Positions 1 through 7,147 of a stretch of 12,850 nucleotides of DNA are shown in pieces (positions within the stretch are counted from its first letter, which is position 1; the number at the start of each line of letters is the position of its first letter). Under the pieces are notes generated by a model that saw nothing but the letters and a program-made list of their open reading frames with translations, made no database searches and was not told where the DNA came from. Made by a program: the position numbers and the translations under genes. The stretch is taken from assembly GCA_002730485.1 (NCBI GenBank), contig PCAH01000160.1, positions 1 to 12,850 of the forward strand, in the 5' to 3' direction. The stretch comes from Dehalococcoidia bacterium. GTDB lineage: Bacteria; Chloroflexota; Dehalococcoidia; UBA3495.

Positions 1-29
1 CTTCTGGTTTTCCGATTCTAGCGGTTGGC

Positions 30-3020
30 CTAGTCGCCGGCGGCCGCAACCGCAGGTTCTTTGGCCTTGGATTTACTTGGTTTCTTGGCTGCCTTAGGCG
101 CGGCGCTCTTGGGTTTGGATTTTGTCTTGGCCGAGTTGGCCCCACGGCCCGACGCTGTCAGTAAATTTTTCAGGTATTTACCGGTAAATGACTTTTCATT
201 GGCCGCCAACTGCTCTGGCGTCCCGGTAGCGATGAGTTTCCCGCCCTTGTCACCCGCGCCTGGGCCTAGGTCGATCAGCCAGTCCGAGTTCTTTATCACG
301 TCCAAGTTGTGTTCAATGAGGATGACCGTATTCCCGCTGTCCACCAACCGGTGGAGCACCCCTAGTAGCGCGGCGGTGTCTGAGAAAGACAAGCCCGTCG
401 TTGGCTCATCCAACAGGTAGATGGTCTTGCCAGTGGCTCGCTTTGACAACTCAGTAGCCAGCTTGACCCGCTGGGCTTCCCCACCGGAAAGGGTGGTGGC
501 CGGTTGTCCCAGCCGGATGTAGCCCAGACCCACATCCCGCATGGTCTCAAGTTTGGGCTTGATGCGCGGGAAATTGGTGAAGAACTCCAAAGCCTGGGCC
601 ACGGTCATATCCAGTACTTCTGCAATGCTCTTGCCCCGAAGGGTGACTTCCAACGCTTCCCGGTTGTAACGGGCACCCTGGCAAATCTCGCAGGGGACGG
701 TCACATCAGGCAGGAACTGCATCTCTATCTGGTTGTAGCCCTCTCCCTGACAGGCCTCACAGCGACCTCCCTTCACGTTGAAGGAGAACCGACCTGGCGC
801 ATAACCACGCACTCTGGCTTCAGGCAAGCTGGCGAAGAGGTCTCTAATGGGAGTGAAGGCCCCGGTGTAGGTGGCCGGGTTGCTTCTGGGAGTCCGGCCG
901 ATGGGCGACTGGTCGATGTTAACGACCTTGTCCACGCCCTCCACACCTATGACATCTTTGTGTTGTCCGGGCAGGTCTCGGCCTTTGTTAATCACCTGGT
1001 TCAATCTCTTGTAGAGAATCTCGTAGACCAGGCTGCTCTTGCCGGAGCCGGAAACACCGGTGACGCTGACGAGTCGTCCCAACGGGAAGGTCACGTCGAC
1101 GTTTTTGAGGTTGTTCTCTTTGGCCCCTTTGACCGTTATCTTTTCCCCGTTGCCCTTCCGGCGTTTCTCCGGATACGGCACGACTTTGCGGCCACTGAGA
1201 TAAGCGCCGGTCAGAGAGTCTTCGTTGGCTTCGATCTCGGCGACGGTTCCGGTGGCCACCACATGTCCACCGTGCTCTCCGGCACCAGGGCCAAGGTCAG
1301 CGATGAAATCAGCTGCCCGCATCATGGCCTCGTCGTGCTCCACCACTACGACCGTATTGCCCAAACTCTTAAGTCGGAGCAGGGTGTCGATCAGGCGATG
1401 GTCGTCATGGGGATGCAAGCCCACGGTGGGCTCGTCGCAAACGTAGAGCACTCCGGTCAGCCCAGAACCTATCTGAGTAGCCAGACGCACCCGCTGGGCC
1501 TCACCACCGGAAAGGGTGCGAGCAGTGCGATCCATGGTCACGTAGTCCAGGCCGATACCTTCCAGGAAGTTCACCCGCCCCTCAATCTCTTTCAAGACCT
1601 GGTTAGCGATGGTCTTCTCCCTTTCCGTCAGTACCTGTTTGTCGTGGGGACCGGGAGCATCGGGGTCGATCTCCCTGATCCACTCAGACGCCTGACCAAT
1701 GTTCTTGGCGCAGACATCCATGATGTTGATACCGCAGACCTTCACTCCAAGGGCCTCCGGTCGCAGGCGTTTGCCATCGCATGACGGGCAGGGTCGGGCC
1801 GACATATAACGCTCTATCTGGGTGCGCATGTAGTCGGACTCGGTCCGCTTGTAGCGCCGTTCCAGGTTGGGTATCACACCTTCAAAGTTGGTATCCCATT
1901 CGTAGGTCTGACCGCGGCCGGTCCGGTGACGCACGGTGACCTTCTTCTCGTCGTTTCCGTACAGAATCAGGTCTATGTGTTTCTGGTCCAGTTCTTTGAT
2001 CGGCGTGGTGGCGGAGAAGCCGTTGGCCTTGGCCACCGACTCCATCAGGCTGATGTACCAACTGCTGGAGGGGCCGCCCCGAGTCCAAGGCGCGATCGCG
2101 CCTTGGGACAGGGAAAGGTCTTTGTTGGAGATGATCAGGTTTGGGTCGAGGGTCAACTTGAAACCCAGTCCGGTGCAGTCACTGCAAGCGCCGTGGGGGC
2201 TGTTGAAGCTGAACGTCCGCGGCTCTATCTCCGGCAGGCTGGTGTTGCACTTGGTGCAGGCAAATTGCTCTGAGAAGACTAATGTCTCGCCGACTTCTAC
2301 GTGGGCTTCTACAACACCTTCGCCTTCTCGAAGGGCCGTCTCCACGGACTCGGCGACGCGGCTAAGTTCCGTGTCTGGCCGGACGATCAAACGGTCAACT
2401 ACCAACTCGATGTAGTGCCACTTCTTCCGGTCCAGTTCCAGGTCTCCCATCTCGTCGAGCATGAGTATCTCGCCGTTGACTCGGACGCGGACAAACCCGG
2501 CTTGGCGGGCGGTCTCGAATACGTCTTTGTGTTCGCCCTTCTTCCGTCGGATCTTGGGTGCCATCAACGTGATCCGGCTACCTTCTTCCAGGTTCATGAT
2601 GGCGTCGACGATCTGAGTTATGGTCTGCCTTTCCACCGGACGCCCACACTTGGGGCAGTGGGGCAGACCCACTCTGGCAAAGAGCAAACGCAGGTAGTCG
2701 TAGATCTCCGTCACTGTGCCCACCGTGGAACGGGGGTTGTGGGAGACACCTTTCTGGTCGATGGAGATGGCTGGCGAGAGACCCTCGATGTAATCGACAT
2801 CGGGCTTGTCCATCCGGCCCAAAAACTGACGGGCATAGGCGGAAAGCGACTCTACATAGCGGCGTTGGCCTTCTGCGTAGATCGTGTCGAAAGCCAGGGA
2901 ACTCTTGCCGGAACCGGATACTCCGGTGATCACCACCAGCTTGTCACGCGGTATGGTGATCTCTACATTCTTGAGGTTGTGCTCGCGGGCGCCTTTGACG
3001 TGGATAAAATCCTGGGGCAT
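30..3020 (-). CDS. uvrA: UvrA, excinuclease ABC subunit A
   Basis: Damage-recognition ATPase of nucleotide excision repair; it loads UvrB at lesions in the cytoplasm. The 996-residue protein has the tandem ABC layout of UvrA. Module 1 has a Walker [10 protein letters not shown] at about 33-41, a zinc site with Cys 255, 258, 279 and 282, an LSGGEAQR signature at 503-510 and Walker B Asp-Glu at 529-530. Module 2 has a Walker A at 655-663, a zinc site with Cys 754, 757, 777 and 780, a second LSGGEAQR at 844-851 and Asp-Glu at 871-872. I chose the ATG at 3020: the protein then begins [19 protein letters not shown], the usual UvrA start, while a GTG at 3053 would add 11 unrelated residues and abuts a likely -10 element. 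It is about 55 residues longer than E. coli UvrA, mostly a tail (about 954-996) with ten lysines. The D-loop of module 2 reads DEPTTGLSF, with Ser where UvrA normally has His. Divergent from the BtpA-family gene. Confidence 0.97.
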   Translation of the reverse strand: MPQDFIHVKGAREHNLKNVEITIPRDKLVVITGVSGSGKSSLAFDTIYAEGQRRYVESLSAYARQFLGRMDKPDVDYIEGLSPAISIDQKGVSHNPRSTVGTVTEIYDYLRLLFARVGLPHCPKCGRPVERQTITQIVDAIMNLEEGSRITLMAPKIRRKKGEHKDVFETARQAGFVRVRVNGEILMLDEMGDLELDRKKWHYIELVVDRLIVRPDTELSRVAESVETALREGEGVVEAHVEVGETLVFSEQFACTKCNTSLPEIEPRTFSFNSPHGACSDCTGLGFKLTLDPNLIISNKDLSLSQGAIAPWTRGGPSSSWYISLMESVAKANGFSATTPIKELDQKHIDLILYGNDEKKVTVRHRTGRGQTYEWDTNFEGVIPNLERRYKRTESDYMRTQIERYMSARPCPSCDGKRLRPEALGVKVCGINIMDVCAKNIGQASEWIREIDPDAPGPHDKQVLTEREKTIANQVLKEIEGRVNFLEGIGLDYVTMDRTARTLSGGEAQRVRLATQIGSGLTGVLYVCDEPTVGLHPHDDHRLIDTLLRLKSLGNTVVVVEHDEAMMRAADFIADLGPGAGEHGGHVVATGTVAEIEANEDSLTGAYLSGRKVVPYPEKRRKGNGEKITVKGAKENNLKNVDVTFPLGRLVSVTGVSGSGKSSLVYEILYKRLNQVINKGRDLPGQHKDVIGVEGVDKVVNIDQSPIGRTPRSNPATYTGAFTPIRDLFASLPEARVRGYAPGRFSFNVKGGRCEACQGEGYNQIEMQFLPDVTVPCEICQGARYNREALEVTLRGKSIAEVLDMTVAQALEFFTNFPRIKPKLETMRDVGLGYIRLGQPATTLSGGEAQRVKLATELSKRATGKTIYLLDEPTTGLSFSDTAALLGVLHRLVDSGNTVILIEHNLDVIKNSDWLIDLGPGAGDKGGKLIATGTPEQLAANEKSFTGKYLKNLLTASGRGANSAKTKSKPKSAAPKAAKKPSKSKAKEPAVAAAGD

Positions 3021-3053
3021 ACAACTACACCACTCACCCAAATATCGACCCAC

Positions 3054-3062
3054 ATTGTATCA
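3054..3062 (-). promoter_or_regulatory. Candidate extended -10 promoter of uvrA
   Basis: Read on the minus strand these nine bases are TGATACAAT, an extended -10 element (TGn followed by a hexamer one base from TATAAT). No good -35 lies 16-18 bases upstream, which is tolerated by extended -10 promoters. Transcription would start near 3047, giving a short leader to the ATG at 3020 and placing the alternative GTG at 3053 upstream of the transcript. No SOS-box type palindrome was recognised nearby. Prediction from sequence only. Confidence 0.4.
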
Positions 3063-3169
3063 TCGTTATGACAATCTGAGCCCTTTCGCTATCCGATTCA
3101 GCATGCCAAGATGTTTGCAGATAAATCTGGTGTACTTTTGCCCAAAATCTGGAGTCGAATAGTTAAACG

Positions 3170-3967
3170 ATGAGCCGTGATCTTTTTGGCACTTCCAAGG
3201 CTTTTATCGGTGTGGTGCATCTGCTGTCTCTGCCCGGCTCACCCCGCTGGGGCGGCTGCATGCGGGCGGTGATCGACCGAGCCAAAGAAGAAGCCAACAT
3301 ACTGGAACAGGGCGGTGTGAATGGAATCATCGTGGAGAATTTTGGCGACGTTCCATTCCGCACCGGACGCCTCGACCCCGAGACCGTGGCTGGCATGACC
3401 CTTGCCGTAGAACGGGTGAAAGCATTGGTCAACGTTCCAGTGGGAATCAATATGCTGCGCAATGATGCCATCTCCGCTCTGGGGGTCGCTGCAGTGACCG
3501 GCGCCAAGTTCATCAGGGTGAACGTCCACTACGGTGTGATGGCGGCGGAAGAAGGTCTGATCGAAGGCGAAGCCTACCAGACCATGCGCCACCGCAAGGA
3601 CCTGGGGGCCGACGTCAAAGTCCTGGCCGATGTCCTGGTGAAACATGCGGTGCCGTTGGGTTCCGTTGACCTCGGCCAGATGGCCAGGGAGACTTCTCAA
3701 AGGGGCCTGGCCGACGGCTTGATCGTGTCCGGAGCAGCTACGGGGCTGGAAACGGCCAGTTCAGATGTTTCAGTGGTGCGGCAAGCAGTTCCCGATGGCC
3801 TGGTTCTGGTGGGAAGCGGTATCACCGAGGAAAACGTCCGGCGCGTAATGGAACACTCTGACGGCGCAATCATCGGCACCAGCCTGAAAGAGGACGGCGA
3901 CGTCAACAACAAAGTGGACCCCGAACGGGTGCGCCGAATGGCCGAGGTCTTCGATTCTTTACGCTAG
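3170..3967 (+). CDS. BtpA-family (BtpA/SgcQ) TIM-barrel protein
   Basis: The 265-residue protein has the hallmarks of the BtpA/SgcQ family: an N-terminal GVVHLLSLPGSPR stretch (about 14-26), then GVNGIIVENFGDVPF around 49-63, a central VPVGINMLRND, a FIRVNVHYG strand, and C-terminal phosphate-loop-like segments (LVGSGI and GAIIGTSLKEDG) typical of TIM-barrel enzymes. Family length is about 260-280, so it looks complete. Cyanobacterial BtpA is needed for photosystem I accumulation and SgcQ lies in an E. coli sugar-related operon, but the biochemical function of most members is unknown. No photosynthesis genes are seen here, so the photosystem role should not be transferred. The ATG at 3170 starts directly at the conserved N-terminus; the only purine-rich match upstream (GGAG at 3151-3154) is about 15 bases away, so initiation signals are weak. 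It converges on the dehydrogenase gene, 24 bases away. Confidence 0.85.
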   Translation: MSRDLFGTSKAFIGVVHLLSLPGSPRWGGCMRAVIDRAKEEANILEQGGVNGIIVENFGDVPFRTGRLDPETVAGMTLAVERVKALVNVPVGINMLRNDAISALGVAAVTGAKFIRVNVHYGVMAAEEGLIEGEAYQTMRHRKDLGADVKVLADVLVKHAVPLGSVDLGQMARETSQRGLADGLIVSGAATGLETASSDVSVVRQAVPDGLVLVGSGITEENVRRVMEHSDGAIIGTSLKEDGDVNNKVDPERVRRMAEVFDSLR

Positions 3968-3991
3968 TGCTACGGACTAGAAGCCTTGGGA

Positions 3992-4891
3992 TTAAGACTT
4001 CCGTTTCACTTCCACTCCGGCTTCTTTCTCCAGTAAGCGCAGCACACCAGGCATATCCAGGTCGCCGAACCCAGCTTCTGCAGCCTGGGTGAAGAGCTTG
4101 TAGGCGACATCTCCAGCGGGAGTCGGAGTGTCGATGCTGCGGGCCAACTCTTGTATCAGCCCCAAGTCCTTGAGGATGGTCCGCACCGGAGCACGGGCGT
4201 CCTCATAGGTCTGGTCCAGCATCACCGAAGAATTCCTGTCCAGCATGAAACTCTGCCCCCATCCGGAACTGACCAACTCATAGACCAGGGCTGGGTCCGC
4301 TCCAGACTTGGCCCCCATGAGCATGGCTTCAGCGGCGGCCAGGGTGTGCACTCCCACCAGCAGTTGGTTCACCAGCTTGACGGTGGTGCCAGTTCCAGTG
4401 GGCCCGGTATGTCTGACAGTTTGACCCATGGCGTCGAAGGCAGATGCAACAGCGTCGAACGCCGTCTTTGGGCCCCCGGCCATGATCACCAGGGTCCCGT
4501 TTTCGGCGCGCTCTGTTCCTCCACTGATCGGGGCATCCAGGAACAATGCACCCTCGGCCTCGGCAGCTTCGGCGCAGGCCTTGGACGTGCTGATACCCAC
4601 GGTGCTGTGGTCAACGATTATCTGGCCAGGCCTGGTATTTGCGATGACTCCATCAAGGCCCAGGAGTATCTCCTCTGATGTGGCGATGTCCGGTAGACAG
4701 GCCAAGATGACGTCACACTGCTGGGTGATCTCGGCGGTGGATGTTGCCGCGGCAGCTCCGGCGGCGGCAATCTCCTGCACCTTGGGTTGGCTACGATTGT
4801 GAACCGTCAGGTCTAAGCCCGCCTTCAGCAGGTTGTAACTCATGGGCAGTCCCATCCGCCCCAGGCCGATGAACCCTATCTTGTTGGTCAT
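3992..4891 (-). CDS. NAD(P)-dependent beta-hydroxyacid dehydrogenase (3-hydroxyisobutyrate dehydrogenase-like)
   Basis: Oxidises a beta-hydroxyacid to its semialdehyde or works in reverse; relatives act on 3-hydroxyisobutyrate, tartronate semialdehyde or glyoxylate/succinic semialdehyde. The 299-residue protein is full length for the family. It has a Rossmann dinucleotide loop GFIGLGRMG (6-14), the substrate-binding DAPISGGTERAENGTL segment (119-134), the catalytic Lys172 in the TVKLVNQLL helix with Asn175, and a C-terminal KDLGL (Lys241). Strand beta-2 ends in HNRS (31-34); an Asn-Arg pair there is usually linked to NADP(H) rather than NAD(H), so NADP preference is inferred. The start ATG has AAAGGAA about 5 bases upstream. 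It is the last gene of a three-gene unit, 29 bases after the alpha/beta hydrolase, suggesting it handles an hydroxyacid or aldehyde released upstream. The true substrate cannot be told from sequence. Confidence 0.9.
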   Translation of the reverse strand: MTNKIGFIGLGRMGLPMSYNLLKAGLDLTVHNRSQPKVQEIAAAGAAAATSTAEITQQCDVILACLPDIATSEEILLGLDGVIANTRPGQIIVDHSTVGISTSKACAEAAEAEGALFLDAPISGGTERAENGTLVIMAGGPKTAFDAVASAFDAMGQTVRHTGPTGTGTTVKLVNQLLVGVHTLAAAEAMLMGAKSGADPALVYELVSSGWGQSFMLDRNSSVMLDQTYEDARAPVRTILKDLGLIQELARSIDTPTPAGDVAYKLFTQAAEAGFGDLDMPGVLRLLEKEAGVEVKRKS

Positions 4892-4920
4892 GGTTTTCCT
4901 TTGTGAAATAGTCCGTCGTC

Positions 4921-5625
4921 TTACGCCATCAATTCTTCGATGGCCCGGTTGATGTCAGCCGGGCGTTCTGCCATGGGGAAGTGACCGGCCTGATCCAGTT
5001 TGATGTACTTGGAGCCAGGGACGGCCTCGTGAATCTCCAGTTCGTATTCGGCAGGTTTGCCCGGGTCATCCACCCCGCGAACCAAGACCAGCGGCGCCTT
5101 CAACTCTGAGATGCGGTCCCGCACGTCAAAATTGTCGATGGTCACCAGGTCGTTGTATTGGGATATGGGGCCGACCGTCCGGTGGCACTCGATGAGTTGC
5201 TCCCGAAGGCCTTCTTCGATGAACATCATGGAGTGGCGCATGGCGTCCAACCACTCCTCATGCACCTTCTCATCCTTGGCTGCGTTCAGCCGGAACTCCA
5301 AGCTACCAGGGGCGCGAACCTTGGGCCGCATAGCGATGGTCATCAGCAGCAAGCCAGCCACTTCACTGGGATAGTCCAGCGCGTACTGCAACGCGACACA
5401 AGCTCCCAAGGTAAACCCGGAAAGGACCAAATCCGAGGTGTGCCCCTGTCGGTGCAGCCAGTCGTGGAGCCACTTGGTGTATTCTTCCACCGTTTCCAGG
5501 GAGTCGCCATCCGGGTGACCCGGCAGGTCAGGGGTGTGGCAATCTGGGAAGTGTTCTTTCTGGTATTTGAAACCCGCGGAGCAGCTGCCCGCTCCCGGTC
5601 CGTGGATAAAGATCAATTGCGACAT
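4921..5625 (-). CDS. Alpha/beta hydrolase fold protein with Thr at the nucleophile position
   Basis: The 234-residue protein has a typical small alpha/beta hydrolase layout: strand and oxyanion loop FIHGPGAG (6-13), a DLPGH segment (33-37), a nucleophile elbow at about 70-74, a variable cap region (about 100-160), a late strand with LVRGVDDP carrying a plausible acid (Asp186 or Asp187), and a C-terminal AGHFPMAERP with His215. The elbow reads G-F-T-L-G, so Thr72 sits where the family has Ser (G-x-S-x-G); the codon is ACC, one base from TCC. It may use Thr as nucleophile, may have changed chemistry, or may be inactive as an esterase. There is no signal peptide, so it should be cytoplasmic. The start ATG has AAGGGGGT about 6 bases upstream. 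It sits 24 bases after the amidohydrolase and 29 bases before the dehydrogenase, so co-transcription is likely. Substrate unknown. Confidence 0.87.
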   Translation of the reverse strand: MSQLIFIHGPGAGSCSAGFKYQKEHFPDCHTPDLPGHPDGDSLETVEEYTKWLHDWLHRQGHTSDLVLSGFTLGACVALQYALDYPSEVAGLLLMTIAMRPKVRAPGSLEFRLNAAKDEKVHEEWLDAMRHSMMFIEEGLREQLIECHRTVGPISQYNDLVTIDNFDVRDRISELKAPLVLVRGVDDPGKPAEYELEIHEAVPGSKYIKLDQAGHFPMAERPADINRAIEELMA

Positions 5626-5649
5626 GGGTTTACCCCCTTGAATCAGTGA

Positions 5650-7029
5650 TTAGACTATCGGCCATCTGGGCGGGAACGACAGGCCGATCCGGGCCAGCAT
5701 ATCCTCGCCAATGCCCTGGACCTTCTGGATCAGTTCCCATTCATTGACGAACAACGGTTTGTGGTCTTCCACAACTATCTGTCCGTCCACCATCACGGTG
5801 TGGACGCTTCTGCCGTCGGCATTGTAGACCAGATTGTTCACCGGATTAAACAGGGTCTGCCATTCGGCGCTCCGAGTGTCATATAAGACCAGGTCGGCCT
5901 TCTTACCCACTTCTAACGAACCCACCTCATCAGCCAGGCCCAGAGCCTCTGCCCCCTGGATGGTCGCCATCTCCAGGGCGGTCTCGGCGGGGATGGTCTT
6001 GGAGTCCTGGCGGGCGTCTTTGTACAGCACTGCAATCAGGTACATGGAGCGATTGGTCTCCAGCAGGTTGGAATTGTTTCCTGCATCTGTTCCCAGCCCC
6101 ACGGCCATGCCAGCGTCCAGCATCTCCGGCAGCAGTCCGATGTGGGTCATGCCTGCGCCGCCCTTGACCGCCGCCGTGGGCACAACCACGGCCCGTGTGC
6201 CGGTGCGGCCGAGAACTTCAACCTCGCTCTCATCCTGCCCCAGCATATGGGCCAGAGTTACGTTTTCACCTAGGACGCCGATCTTCTCCAGGTATTGGGA
6301 AGGCCGCATGCCCGTTTCTTTGACGCTGGTCTCAACGTAGTTTTGGCCGTTGTTGTAATGCAGCGTCATGCTCGTGCCGTGATGGTCGGCTAAACGCTTG
6401 CAGCCTTGAAGCAGTTCATCGGTGCACATGTTGGGGGCGAAGGGCATAGCCCAAGCGCTGACTCGACCGTTGAGCTGGCCGTCGAACTCCTTGATTCTCT
6501 GCTCAACCATCTCAACAGCGTCAGCGGTGGTGGAGACAGGGAGTCCCAGCGGATTTGGTTTGTCGGTCACGTGGATGCCGGTGATTATCCGGCAACCGGT
6601 CTGACGATAGGCGTCCAGGCAGCGGTCGATGTACTTGGTGCTGCCCGGGTCCATGAAGGTCGTGGTCCCGTACTTTAGAAGCTCGGTGATGGCCAGAAGG
6701 CTGGTGTGGTATTCCTCTTCCTCAGTCATGATCGCCTGAAGCTTGAACACGTTGGGGAGATAGGCCGAGCCCAAATCGTCGGGGAATATGCCCCTGGTGG
6801 CGTGGGCGTAGCTGATGTGCATGTGCCCGTTGCAGAACCCCGGAGTGATGACCATATCCGTGGCATCTATAACCCGGTCCGCCTGGACTTGGGCCAGTTC
6901 CTCGACCTTGCCAACCTGGAGGATTCGTTGACCCTGGACGACCACCGATCCGTTGGCTATGATCCGGCGCTGGGGGTCCATGGTGATGATGTATCGGGCG
7001 CCTTCGAATTTCACTGTGGCGTCTGGCAT
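5650..7029 (-). CDS. TRZ/ATZ-type metal-dependent amidohydrolase lacking the deaminase Glu
   Basis: Member of the amidohydrolase superfamily, closest in pattern to the chlorohydrolase/deaminase (TRZ/ATZ/SAH deaminase) group, 459 residues and full length. An N-terminal beta-sandwich half (1-60) leads into PGFCNGHMH with metal ligands His69 and His71; further ligands are His224 (TLHYNN), His261 (LAHMLG) and Asp315 (GLGTDAG). The C-terminus has the usual EVGSLEVGKKADLVLYD sandwich return (368-384). In deaminases of this group the third ligand lies in an HxxE motif whose Glu is the proton shuttle; here it is H224-Y-N-N227, so a classical deaminase mechanism looks unlikely. The start ATG has GGGGAAGAG about 4 bases upstream and the protein starts at the expected N-terminus. 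It is the first gene of the minus-strand unit and is divergent from the amidase. Substrate unknown; hydrolysis of an amide, imide or ring C-N bond is inferred. Confidence 0.9.
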   Translation of the reverse strand: MPDATVKFEGARYIITMDPQRRIIANGSVVVQGQRILQVGKVEELAQVQADRVIDATDMVITPGFCNGHMHISYAHATRGIFPDDLGSAYLPNVFKLQAIMTEEEEYHTSLLAITELLKYGTTTFMDPGSTKYIDRCLDAYRQTGCRIITGIHVTDKPNPLGLPVSTTADAVEMVEQRIKEFDGQLNGRVSAWAMPFAPNMCTDELLQGCKRLADHHGTSMTLHYNNGQNYVETSVKETGMRPSQYLEKIGVLGENVTLAHMLGQDESEVEVLGRTGTRAVVVPTAAVKGGAGMTHIGLLPEMLDAGMAVGLGTDAGNNSNLLETNRSMYLIAVLYKDARQDSKTIPAETALEMATIQGAEALGLADEVGSLEVGKKADLVLYDTRSAEWQTLFNPVNNLVYNADGRSVHTVMVDGQIVVEDHKPLFVNEWELIQKVQGIGEDMLARIGLSFPPRWPIV

Positions 7030-7047
7030 TATCTCTTCCCCTATTTA

Positions 7048-7071
7048 GGCAATCGCGAGGGCAATCGCGAG
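7048..7071. repeat. Perfect 12-bp tandem repeat in the divergent control region
   Basis: GGCAATCGCGAG occurs twice with no gap (7048-7059 and 7060-7071). It lies between the start of the minus-strand amidohydrolase operon and the symmetrical -10 element at 7085-7091. A protein bound here would cover the leader of the minus-strand transcript and the -35 area of the plus-strand promoter. A role as an operator is inferred; it may also be a chance duplication. Confidence 0.6.
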
Positions 7072-7082
7072 CGTCAGGATGG

Positions 7083-7093
7083 GGTATTATACC
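7083..7093. promoter_or_regulatory. Symmetrical -10 element, candidate bidirectional promoter
   Basis: GGTATTATACC is a perfect palindrome around one central base. On the minus strand it contains TATAAT, the exact consensus -10 (plus positions 7086-7091), facing the amidohydrolase operon; on the plus strand it contains TATTAT (7085-7090), one base from consensus, facing the amidase. Known bacterial bidirectional promoters share such symmetrical -10 sequences. Neither direction has a convincing -35, so strength or activator dependence cannot be judged. Leaders would be about 50 bases in each direction. Confidence 0.5.
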
Positions 7094-7147
7094 GTGCGCA
7101 CCCAAGGGAAAATCCCGGCAACTATCCAGTCATGTTGATGAGAATGT

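Noticed and set aside
504..1784. Long open frame of 426 codons on the plus strand, antisense to uvrA
   Set aside because: It lies wholly opposite a clear uvrA coding sequence, shows no recognisable domain, and such antisense frames are common opposite GC-rich genes. Other long plus-strand frames inside uvrA were dismissed for the same reason.
3021..3053. GTG at 3053 as an earlier start of uvrA
   Set aside because: It adds 11 residues not found in UvrA proteins and the codon abuts the candidate -10 element, so it would lie upstream of the predicted transcript start.
3021..3169. SOS (LexA) box between uvrA and the BtpA-family gene
   Set aside because: No CTGT-N8-ACAG or GAAC-N4-GTTC type palindrome could be found, although lineage-specific boxes cannot be excluded.
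3964..3980. Small hairpin CTAGT/ACTAG between the converging BtpA-family and dehydrogenase genes
   Set aside because: Only 5 bp, AT-containing and without a T-tract; not convincing as a terminator.
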